A DNA stretch of 64,000 nucleotides, taken from the NCBI GenBank assembly GCA_023846275.1, contig CM043869.1, forward strand, positions 17,579,501 through 17,643,500, in the 5' to 3' direction. A model generated the notes under the pieces. The model saw nothing but the letters and a program-made list of their open reading frames with translations, was not told where the DNA came from and ran no database searches. Shown piece after piece: positions 51,261 to 61,986 of this stretch. The number at the start of each line of letters is the position of its first letter. Position 1 is the stretch's first letter. The position numbers and the translations under genes are program-made. This DNA is from Vanilla planifolia. Lineage: Eukaryota; Streptophyta; Magnoliopsida; Asparagales; Orchidaceae.

Positions 51261-54200
51261 GTCATAATATAATTCATAAATATTTGAGAATAACATATTT
51301 AGGGGTATACTAATCATTTTATTTTATTTTTTTAATTCATAATTAGGCATGTCTGATATTTATATATCAATTCATTTCTTTATCTATTAACTTATTAAAT
51401 TTTTTATTATGATCTAACTTCTTAACCAATTACTCATTTTTATTTCTTAATACTTATATAATATTATTAATTATATTGTACTAAATGATCTTTACTTTCT
51501 CCTCATTAGTCTGCTAACCTCATCCATCAATTGTACTAATATGATATGAATATTACATCATACAATTCAATCTATTAGCTTTTCAACTCATCATCCTATA
51601 TAATTTTCATCGTACAATTCTATGGTGACTAAAATACAAATCATTGTATCTTGTGATTATCTACATTGAACCAGTATAACCTTTAAGACTTAGCCAAATT
51701 TTCTCTTACTTAAACTCAAAATTATCATCTAATATGTTAGACCCACATCATACTCCTATGATCCTGAACCCAACTTAACCAACCTTATCTATAAGCCCTT
51801 GAAGGATCATTCAGCATGATCTTCATACTCATATTGATATGATCACAAATTTTGTCTCAACTAAATCATACTTGGCTAATATCCATATAGTCTTTGCATA
51901 ATAAATTTGATAACTTAACCCATTATACAAGTATGATACCTATCTTCATTGTGTGATGAACTTAATAGCTCAACTTAGCTTAATTCTCCTTATACTAGTA
52001 TGACCCAAGATATCATCTAATATGATTATCTCATACGATCTTTTATCATAGCATTGCAACCCCTTATTTCTTATAAGTTTTAAACTAATCGTATTGTACT
52101 ATGTATACCAATGTTTTTGTATGATATGTATTAATATCTAATATCTCATTTTTTCTTTCTTTCAATTTCATTTCAAATCCTTTCCCTACCTCTCCAATTT
52201 CACTCAAAATAATCTCAATACCAATTTTGATTCAAACAGCAACATAACAAAACCTTTATTTGCATAAAATGAAATAAATTTAAAAAAAAAGAATCAACTT
52301 AAATTCTTTCCTCTTTTTAGTTATTTGCTACTCTATTTCCTTGTATTTTCTTATTATAGTTTTTTCTTCTCCTGTTTCTTTTACTTTTAATCTCCTTCTA
52401 GAGCTACAATAAAGCATTCCTAAAAGTTCTATAACTTCTCCATCCTCTTTCTTATAATTTCTCTCTCTACTTGAATTGCTTTTCTCCTTTATTAGATGAA
52501 AATTACAACACAATACTTGGTATTCTCCTTGGCTGACCTCCTTTTAAAGGTCCTCAATTATATTGCTTAATGCTCTGATAGTTTCTACACACTCATGGTC
52601 ATAAAGGCCTAAAATCAAATTCTCCTCCATCAACATTTATAATTATGTTAAAAGTTGCCATTACTTAATTCATAATTGGTGAGATTAGGGAAAAACAAAC
52701 ATGGGATCATATTACACACATGCACATTAAAAAAAATTTCTTTAATTAATTATTTGTGTTGCATATTTTCACCAAATAATTGTGGCCAAAACACATTTCT
52801 ATCATTGCCCCAAACGGTCATATGAGGCCATCAAAAACTGTAATCATTAAAATTAACATTCTGTCTCTTTTACACTTTATTATTTACAAATTTATCCATA
52901 GCCAAACCAATTAAAACTATCGACATTATGAAAATTATAGAGCTACCCAAGCATAGTCGACTTTTTCTTACTTGCATATCTATCTTGTGTTAATAAATTT
53001 TTACCTAAGTTGAATCTCAAAAATCACAAATCTATACCAAGTGTCATTCTTAAAATTATAATTACATCTAAATCTTTAGAAATTTATTTTAAATTCTTTA
53101 AGTTTTCAAAAATTACTAACTCAATGTCATCAAAATCATCTCTTAGAGCTATTTTTAATGATGTGCTCAAATAATAATTTTGACTAAATTTGAGCATATG
53201 ACACACTCCCCAATATTCTAATATTATTTTAATATTTTTATGATAAACATCATATTTCAAAATTTTGATTTTAACATGTTCAATTATCTTTGATCACAAT
53301 TTTTATAGCTTGATTTAAAGGTTTTTTTTTCATTTTGATTGGGATAAAAAAGGGGCTATTACATTATCATACTTGTATATTTATTACTTTCATATTGTAT
53401 AATATTGTTTTGTTTATATCGATCATCTGTGTTTAGGCATTAAAGGTCTAGTATGATGTCATAGTTATTGTGTACTATTCTGAGCTCACTTCTATACATG
53501 TTCATAGTTATCCCACATTCGCTCTCTCTTATTCTCTTATTCGATCGTAATGTACTATCAACCCTTTAACCTATTAAACCACTTCGACCCACAACAATCT
53601 ATACTTTATTATACTATATGTTGTTATAATTATAGTTGTAGGATTTAATCTTATTTTATGAATCTATTCACTCAATTGATTCTCTCACTCGATCGTATGG
53701 TATGATCTTATGATATCAAACTTTACGATACCTAATAAATCATGAAATATCCTTACAAAATTCTCAAAAAATTATAAAAATTATCAAACTATATTTTAAT
53801 CAAATTATTATTTTGTAACTCGTCCTTCTTAAGATCATCAATCATTTTCAACATTCTTCTTTTCAATATCCAATGGTTCAAATTTATTAAAATTTTTTGT
53901 TCCCATATTTGTGATATTATACTTCCAAAAATTATAATAATTTGGATTTCTCATGAAGAGTTTTTTTTATTAAGCAATTCTTAAGATGCAGATAGGGGTA
54001 TTCCCAACACAAAATGGTAGCTCCATCCAATACCAAGAAAAAGCAAATGCAATTTCTTGTCCTTAGGGTAATCAATACAATCAAATATCCATCTTATATA
54101 GTATTTGTCCAATTCTTTTTGTCTCTCAAGGATCAAATTCTCTTGAAAAATGGAGGGCAAGTAATATTTTGTGAAACTATTTTGTTAATTTATTAGCTTG

Positions 54201-56106
54201 GAAACTTATCCTAAGACTTCCTTGGGACTTAGACAAGAGGATTGCATTTGTGCCAAGGGATTCTTTTGCATTAACCTTCATCTTGTCTCTTCTCCCCTTC
54301 TAATACAACCTTAGGATTCTACCATCTCAAATACTCTAACATTTCTTCTTCCATAATTTAGAAGTATGTCGATCCTTTCAATACAAAATTTTGACTTCTA
54401 AATCATAAAGCATCTTTTATTATAATAGTAATATTTATGTGCTTGTTATTATAGTGTCTTAAGTTAAAAGTGCATCTGAAGTTTTCAACATTGGGCTCTT
54501 ATACTTGCTAAATCCAACTTAACCTTAAGAAAACTTGATAAAATATTTAAAATATTAAATAACCAAATGAAAATAAAGTAAGCAGTAATATCTCAAAGAT
54601 ACATATCAAAGTTGAATGATATTAACAATAATACATTGAAATTCTATAGATCATCATAGATAGAATGACTATGAAAGCAATGCATAGTCACAAAATTGCT
54701 ATATAATATAAAGGTTGAAACAGCATGCAAATACATGATCTCATCAAACCTCCATTTTGAGCAAAGAAATTATTAATTTTATCTCAATAAGTTTTAAATT
54801 TTAATAAAATTTTTAATTTATTTAATATTTTTTACTAATTTTTAGTATGTTTCAAAACTCATAAATAAATTTTTATAAATTTCAAATCATTCATTTTTAT
54901 TCTTAGAAATTTTATAATCTCATAGACTTGGTGTCATAGACTTTAAAATAATTTTGTTTTTTTTGTATTCTCTTTAGCTGCCTTGTTCCTTCAAGGTGTC
55001 GTATCTTTTTTTAGCGTTGTTTAATTTTTATGAAAAAATATTATAATTTTTAATTTTTAAAAATCTCAATAATTAAAAATAACTTTAAATTCAATTTTCT
55101 TATATTATCAATGCTACAAATCTCCCCTTTAAATTTATATTTTTATTTTAAATCTTCAAAATATTTATTAAAACATTCGCTCTAATTTTTGGGATGTTGC
55201 AACAATGTCTCATTTTTGTATAAGCTTAAGGTGTAAACTCTCATAATAAGCTAAAGGTTGATATTTGAATATTTAAGACACTTATTGATAGCCATGAACT
55301 TTTGGTTTATAATTTTATGCCTCATGACCTATATTTTATTTATAGCCATAAGATTGAATTCCATCTTTTATGTGCAAGCTATTAATATCCTGATTTTTGT
55401 CATAAATAATTAAATAAATATTTCAAACACTAATGATGTAAAGTGTAATAATTTTTTTGAATTAATTTTTTTCATATTTCTAAATGTGACAAGTTTTGAT
55501 TTCACATCTACCATTATATTCCAAAGTATTATAACTTTGAAAGCACAATAATCTAAAAATAGATGCGATAAAAGAGGCTTATCTATCATAAACAACTAAG
55601 TTATTTTAGTCATGTATAATATTGAAAATTGGTATATCAACCATGCAAATGACATATTTTTATTCTATAATTATTATGATATATAAATGTCATATTTATG
55701 AGAATTATGATTTTCTGTCATGTTGATTAATGATTCAAAACTTTCATAAGAGTTGTGATAATCTTATTCAACTTTGGTGTGAGACATAAAAAAATGAGAA
55801 GTTATAAACTAAATCAGGAAAATGTTTAAAAGTAATGATGTGTTTATTTGATAAAAATTAAAAATTAACAATCAACAAATTATACTAAGATGAAAAAATT
55901 AAACATGTTATATATGTTTATTTGATAAAATGATAAAATAAATAACAACAAAAAATTCATCTTATTTCTTGGGCCACACTCCTAAAGAGTCAAATACCCA
56001 CTTGGATTTATTTGATGCAACTTTTATGGTTTTAAGAAATATTTTTTAAGGAATTTTTGCTTTTTTTTTTGAAAAAGATGATTTACATGAATAATTTTTT
56101 TAAACA

Positions 56107-56109
<3 letters not shown>
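51261..56109. other. AT-rich intergenic DNA, nothing recognised
   Basis: No gene, domain or RNA found. Words such as CATACTnGTATGAT recur. 52140-53350 has a purine-rich bottom strand and may be leader or LTR material of an old retroelement, but no diagnostic motif was found. Confidence 0.45.
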
Positions 56110-56197
<88 letters not shown>

Positions 56198-56229
56198 TGT
56201 GTGTGTGTGTGTGACTGCGCGCGCGCGCG
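56110..56229. repeat. Compound microsatellite (AT)n-(GT)n-(GC)n
   Basis: About 85 nt of pure AT repeat (56110-56194), then GT repeats to 56212, a short ACT break, and GCGCGC to 56229, followed by TATGTGCACGTG. Ends about 400 nt upstream of the PPR start codon. Confidence 0.95.
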
Positions 56230-56525
56230 TATGTGCACGTGTTTTCTTAAATTATTTTTAATAATAAAACTTATGTATAATTTAATTATAGTAAATATAA
56301 TTTATGCAAAGTATTAGTTATATATATAATAAAAGTTTTTTTAATATGTTTTTTTTAAAAAGTTTTTAAACGACCTATCAAAGAAATGCCACTTTGTTGG
56401 GTGACACTCTTTTCTTTAATTTGAAAAATACTAAAATCTTACTTATAATTTTAATAATTAATTTTATTTCATATATAGATATTTTATTATTTACCTTAGA
56501 TGATCAGTTAGACAAGAAGGAAGAT

Positions 56526-56527
<2 letters not shown>

Positions 56528-56562
<35 letters not shown>
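56528..56562 (+). promoter_or_regulatory. 35-nt poly-T tract just upstream of the PPR gene
   Basis: 35 uninterrupted T residues followed by CTTCTCAC, ending 66 nt before the start ATG. Poly(dA:dT) tracts repel nucleosomes and often mark plant core promoters. Being so close it could lie in the promoter or in a pyrimidine-rich 5' UTR; its function is inferred. Confidence 0.45.
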
Positions 56563-56628
56563 CTTCTCACATCGGAGAGCTATGCTTCATAGGTTCCATG
56601 CCAATAATCGCTGACGGCTTCCAGCGTC

Positions 56629-58230
56629 ATGTATGGAGCACCGGCAAGGTTTCTACGTTTATTCAAATGGTTAACATTTAGCAGCAGCGGCGGCGGCGAA
56701 AATTTGGTCGGCTTCATCGCAAAGGTGCCATTTTTATCGCTTCTCCGCGGTGTTTCGCAACACTCCTCCCTCGAGGCAGTTTTCATCGGAGAAGAAAACC
56801 TCGGCGAGATACCTAGCTTCGACCACCGAGAACAGAGCCTCATTTCCCTCTTTCAGCCATGCTCCACCATGCGAGAGCTATCACAAATCCACGCCCTCAT
56901 CATGAGGTCCGGTTTCACTCAGCACGTTTTTGTCCTTGGCCGCCTCATATACTTCTGTGCCGTCTCCGAGATGGGTTCGATGGACCACGCTGCCGCCGCC
57001 TTCGAGGACATTGGCTGCCCAGATGCCTTCCTTTACAACACCATGATTCGAGGGTTCGTGAGAACGGGCAATTACGTCGAGGCGGTTGGATGCTTTAAAA
57101 GGATGCTAGCGGGTGACAAGCCCGTCGACAACTTTACCTTCTCCTTCCTCCTGAAGCTCTGCGGCCAGTCTTCCATGGTCGAGCTAGGAAGGCAAATGCA
57201 CTGTTTTGTTCTTAAGCAGGGCTACGAGTTCCACACTTTCGTGCGGAACACCCTCATCCACATGTACGCCATGCTCAGGCACATGTTTACTGCCCGCCGC
57301 TTGTTTGATGAAATGCCTGTAAAGGATCTGGTTTCCTGGAACGCACTCATTGATGGCCACGTCTACTGTGGGCAGTACAAAGAAGCTCTGAGGGTATTTG
57401 TGCGAATGCTGCAATGCAGCTTTGCCCCTGATGCTGCCACATTTGTGGAGGTTCTTTCTGCTTGCGGACAACTGGGTCAGCTGAATTTCGGTCAACGAGT
57501 TCATGCCAAAATCAGCATTTCCCTACTGGACGATTTCCTCTCCATTTCCAATTCGCTGATTGATATGTATTCCAAGTGTGGAGCGATTGATACAGCTGTA
57601 TCGATTTTCAATGGTTTGAAGGAGAGGAATATAGTCTCATGGAACTCGATGATCCTGGGGCTTGCCATGAATGGGCGTGCATGCGAAGCACTACAGCTGT
57701 TTGAAAACATGCTTCAGATGGAGTTGGAGGAACCTAATGACATTACCTTTATTGGTGTGCTCTGTGCATGCAGCCATGGGGGTTTTGTTGAAGAGGGGAA
57801 AAGATATTTTGACAGCATGAGAACTGTACATGGAATTTATCCTGCAGTTCAGCATTATGGATGTATGATATATCTTCTTGGGCGAACAGGGCTATTAGAG
57901 GAGGCTTATGAACTCATAAGAAACATGCCAACAGGTGGGAGCTCTGTGCTGTGGAGAACATTGTTAGGGGCTTGCCGAGTTCATGGTAATCTTGAGATGG
58001 GAGAGAGGGTAAGGAAGCATCTTTTGGAGCTGGATCCGGACAACAGCAGTGATTTTGTGCTGCTTTCACATATGTATGCAATGGTAGAACGGTGGAATGA
58101 TGTGCTTAGTGTTAGAGATGATATGGTTGGGAGAGGAATTCAGAAACCAAAACCTGGAAACAGTTTTATTGATGCTTTTCCTTTTGGTCAGATGCTGGCT
58201 CCTGCACATTGTACACCATATAAAAACTAA
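56629..58230 (+). CDS. PLS-class pentatricopeptide repeat (PPR) protein, E subgroup
   Basis: 533 codons, no intron, intact. PPR proteins bind organellar RNA one base per repeat; PLS-class members mostly specify C-to-U editing sites. After an N-terminal region with Arg, Leu and Ser and no acid in its first 23 residues (mitochondrial-presequence-like), repeats run about 67-437 in P-L-S order. P motifs start near 133 (AFLYNTMIRGF), 234 (LVSWNALIDGH) and 335 (IVSWNSMILGL); S motifs have NSLIDMYSKCG-type cores; an L motif has FIGVLCACSHGG. E1 (about 438-471, LWRTLLGACRVHGN) and E2 (472-505, DFVLLSHMYA) follow, then a short tail from KPGNSFID. There is no DYW deaminase domain, so an editing role would need a DYW partner in trans. 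The start is fixed by an in-frame stop at 56605; the next Met is residue 81. Its 5' half is GC-rich and its 3' half much less so. Similar in type to Arabidopsis At5g15300-like proteins; orthology not claimed. Confidence 0.95.
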   Translation: MYGAPARFLRLFKWLTFSSSGGGENLVGFIAKVPFLSLLRGVSQHSSLEAVFIGEENLGEIPSFDHREQSLISLFQPCSTMRELSQIHALIMRSGFTQHVFVLGRLIYFCAVSEMGSMDHAAAAFEDIGCPDAFLYNTMIRGFVRTGNYVEAVGCFKRMLAGDKPVDNFTFSFLLKLCGQSSMVELGRQMHCFVLKQGYEFHTFVRNTLIHMYAMLRHMFTARRLFDEMPVKDLVSWNALIDGHVYCGQYKEALRVFVRMLQCSFAPDAATFVEVLSACGQLGQLNFGQRVHAKISISLLDDFLSISNSLIDMYSKCGAIDTAVSIFNGLKERNIVSWNSMILGLAMNGRACEALQLFENMLQMELEEPNDITFIGVLCACSHGGFVEEGKRYFDSMRTVHGIYPAVQHYGCMIYLLGRTGLLEEAYELIRNMPTGGSSVLWRTLLGACRVHGNLEMGERVRKHLLELDPDNSSDFVLLSHMYAMVERWNDVLSVRDDMVGRGIQKPKPGNSFIDAFPFGQMLAPAHCTPYKN

Positions 58231-61200
58231 TAAGCGGGTGTCTTTTATTTTTCAAATAACAATTTTTTTTCACCTCATTGTGGTAATTAATTTATTTGAG
58301 CTTTGAAGGAGCATGTCATGCTTCCAAAAAAATGGAACCCTCATAGAACAAAGCATTCATTTTGTATGTGTGCAGAGGAGTCTTAATCTTTGTATTGGAG
58401 AGTTCAAGGCCTTTGCGTTACTGCCTGTGAAAACAAAGTGACATAGGCATCTTTCATATTTCAGTGTTTCCCGGATTGTTGGTTATAGTTTAGTTCATTT
58501 GGGGAAATATTTATGTTTTGTGCATGGAAAAAGTATTCTCATGGTGAAAAACATTTGTTAAAAGAGTTTCACTTGCTTAATATTGTGAAGATTAGCAATA
58601 ACCAATAGAAATTGAATATCTAATAATGTTAAACTCACATTGTTCTTGAATTCTTATATGCATGTTGGGCTTGACATTTCATGGTACTTTGATATAATTT
58701 CAAAAACTAATATTTAGAACCTTAAGAGAAACAGTTTTTTGGGATTTCCCCTCCATCTCTGTTTACTTTGGAAATATCAGCCCTCTTAATAATTTGTTTG
58801 TCCTCTAGTGAAAGTCAACTTATGACATAGTGTTTAGAGCATGATTGGTTAAACTCCAATATCGAGAGCTATCCTTTTTTGTGTTGGTGGCAAGGTCAAG
58901 AGGAATGTAATAGCCTAACAAAAAAATGAAGAACAAATGAAATGAACCAAATCATCTACACTAGTTTTTTCCATTAGAGAGTAACAAAAAAAAATTTGAT
59001 TGTTTTCTTTGATATTGAAGCTCTGGAGGGCATCACTTGCATTGTTGTTGGCACAATCATGTTCCTCAGTAGCCGCACCATCACCTTTATTGTCGATTGG
59101 ATGGTTATTGTAGCCTTTCTTCACTATCAAGATTTTGCAAGCATTGGTGAGCACGTGGGATCTCCCTTCCATTGGAGCAACCCAATTATTTTGAATAATA
59201 TGATGTAATTATTTTTGATATGGTTTAAAGCAATTATAAAATTCATTAATGTAATGTGGAAATCAAATTATTTATGGTGATAATGTGTTGACATGCATTT
59301 AGGTAGTGTGAGTCGTATGCAAACAGGTAGTGTGAGTCTTATGTGAAGTTGTAGGCTCCAAGGATCACGGAGGAGTTTGGATTCAAGTTGCACTCATTGA
59401 GGTAAATGATTTTTTTCTTTTAGAGAATGAGCACTCTTTTGTTATTAGGCTCTTTTTTTGGCATTTATGATATGTTTGATTCCAATTTATATGATGTTTC
59501 TACTTATTGGATAATGATGTTTATCATAGTTTCTTACTTCTTGTAGTCATTTCTATTTGATGTTAAATGTAGTGAATGTTTTTCTTATACTTGTTGCACA
59601 ACTTTGATTGGGTAAGAAATTAAGTCATTGTTATAATCAAATTATACACATGAGCATTTTGTTTATTTAAGACTATATTTTTTCATTTGGATTATCCACA
59701 CACAAGTCTATTTTATATTAATTTTTCTTTATGCTTTGACATTTACAAATGTTATCATGAACATGTTGTACTTTATAACATTTAGTTATATTGTTAGTTG
59801 TTTAGTTTATCTTATTAACATTACTCTTTTATATTATTGTATACCTTTGGTAGGTGACATTTTAATTGCATATCTAGTTACATGTAGATTTAATTATATT
59901 TATTTTGTTCATATTATATTATTGTATAGTTTCTTTGCTTTAGTCTTAGTTTCTTTGGTCAATTTATCTATTGTTACATTGAGAGCATATTTTAGTAAGC
60001 ATAATTTTTTTAGCTTTCAATTTTATTAGCTATGTTTCATTTGTTTAAGTAGTATTTTCATTGTTATGCATGTTTAATATTTTTAATATGTGATCCTTTG
60101 ATAACCTATTTGATTGTATATTAGTTGATTAATTGAAATCAAAATCATGATGGTTGAAGTTTAAATCTTTTGGTAGCATCTTATAATAGTTATAATGGCA
60201 TAGCTTTAATAATACATATATGTATATATTTATATATATTGTGCAAATTTTGTTCTCCAATTATTTATATGATTTTTATTCTTGATGTTTAAACTTTGAC
60301 ATTAGTGTTGATTATTCATATTATTTATTATGGCATTTTATTGATTATTGTAATTAATAATTATTTGCTGATGTTTTTATGTATGTGAATTGTATGTGAA
60401 TATATGAGATATGACTAATAGTGTCTTGTGAGGTAAATGTTATAATATTAGATATGTGATATGGTTAGCTAGCTTGTTCGATAAGTCTTCACAGTGTCAA
60501 TTTTATTTATTTAAGTTGATGGTTTTCTTATAATTGCGAGAGATCACAATACACCAACTTGGTGATTATATTATAATATGAGTGATTTTATAAGATCATC
60601 AAATATGATGATTAATAATATATATACAAACTTTTATATTTATAACGTTTGATTGACACGCATCTTTATTTTTATTATTCATGAGCTTTTTTCATATGTT
60701 ATTATGTTCATATTTATAGTTTTATTGTCATGATGAAATGCTTGGGTACCTTATTTTTTTGCTTATTTTATAATACTTTGGATTATAACATTTGATTATA
60801 TAAATATTGTTTATTTAGTATTTAATATTACTAATGTCAGTTATTTTACTTTATTCATGCTTTAGTAAATTGTCTTTTGTGTTCTAGCTGGTGCTTTTAG
60901 CTATTGCTTGTTTTATAAACTAACTTTTGCAATATTATGTTAACCATGTCCCATTAGACAAATTTAAAGATCTTTTCACAAAAGTATCATGAATACATTT
61001 GCCATGGGTTGGGTGGCATATTTTATATTTTTGTTTCAACAATGTTTCACTTAATTGAATATTTTGATTTTGTTGTTTAATTTTAGAATAGTTAGTTTTA
61101 TTTTAGTTTGAATGAAGTAATTCTTTTATATCCCTTGTCCATAGTCATATTGTTATCTTCATTATAGTATAGAGCATGGAATGCTTATCCCTAATTTGTG

Positions 61201-61390
61201 TATATTGGAGTTAAGGTTAAGACACTTCATTATTCTCTATTTTTTCATAAAATAACAAAGATGGAATGAAATGCCTTCTAGACCTGAGTGTGACAAGGAA
61301 TGTGGTCGATTATTCATTCTCTCTTTTCTACATGCAGTTGATCTTTAGAAATAGCATCCTAATTAGTATTCCTTCAAGTCTTTTGTGCAG
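58231..61390. other. PPR 3' flank and AT-rich DNA
   Basis: The first few hundred bases should be the PPR 3' UTR; no single poly(A) signal stands out. The frames at 58915-59208 are open on both strands and match nothing known. 59450-61380 is T-rich on the plus strand, so its hydrophobic-looking frames are compositional. Confidence 0.45.
59303..59401 (+). other. Candidate non-coding exon downstream of the PPR gene
   Basis: Bracketed by ATGCATTTAG (acceptor-like) and ATTGAG/GTAAAT (donor-like). It contains a 24-bp tandem repeat (AGGTAGTGTGAGTCnTATGn) and is higher in GC than its flanks. Weak alone; listed because two better candidates lie downstream in the same orientation. Confidence 0.25.
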
Positions 61391-61986
61391 CAAGGTCTTC
61401 TTACAAGGTTAACTGGTGAACTAATGAAGAGGCCAATGTAGAATAACTTTTCATCTTGGAGACTAAGTAACTGGGAAGATTAACTAGTTAAACATTAACT
61501 CTGATCTTTTTGGATACCATATTTTGAAAGTTCATACAAGGTATGGCTAACCTAAGAGTCTGCTATTTTTTTGTTGTTTGCTTCATCTTTTCTCTTTATA
61601 TGTTGTACAGGCTCAGCTGTACTATGCTGCAGGTTGGCAATTAAGATGAGAAAACAATAGAGGTGTATTGCACAGATCAACCTGCTTATTCAATATGAAT
61701 TTTCATTAACAGAATCCACAATACTTTTCCTGCAAGAAACCACTCAAGAAACCCAAGGGTATGCGAAGCTGGAATGAAGGATTAAGTGTGGGCTTGGTTT
61801 GTGATACAGGTGAAGGATTGCATCCTTATTTGATATGCTTTGTAGAATAATATCCTTACACGCATACAAATGAGTTAGCTGTTGTTAACTGTACATGCAA
61901 GCAAGGCTTTGGTATGTTTCAGAAAGAAATCACTGTTCCAAGGATGAAGATGATGAATAGTCTGGTCAGAAATGGAACCATAGATG
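61391..61986 (+). ncRNA. Candidate spliced non-coding segment (3' UTR of the PPR gene or separate transcript)
   Basis: Exon-like 61391-61540 follows TTTTGTGCAG and ends CAAG/GTATGG. A 70-nt, T-rich interval (61541-61610) ends TATATGTTGTACAG and contains CTAAC, exactly like a small plant intron. Exon-like 61611-61986 ends at GATG/GTAAGG. Both segments are higher in GC than the surroundings and full of stops in all plus frames, so are non-coding. E-class PPR genes often have introns in the 3' UTR, which would fit, though the distance from the stop codon is about 3.2 kb. Confidence 0.4.

Noticed and set aside
58915-59208. Overlapping open frames on both strands, the minus one rich in Asn, Asp and Glu.
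   Set aside because: No recognised domain, no splice context, and the two strands mirror each other; treated as chance.
59736-60029. Hydrophobic 97-codon plus-strand frame resembling a membrane protein.
   Set aside because: The strand is T-rich, so Phe/Leu/Ile/Val codons arise by composition; no family similarity or start context supports it.
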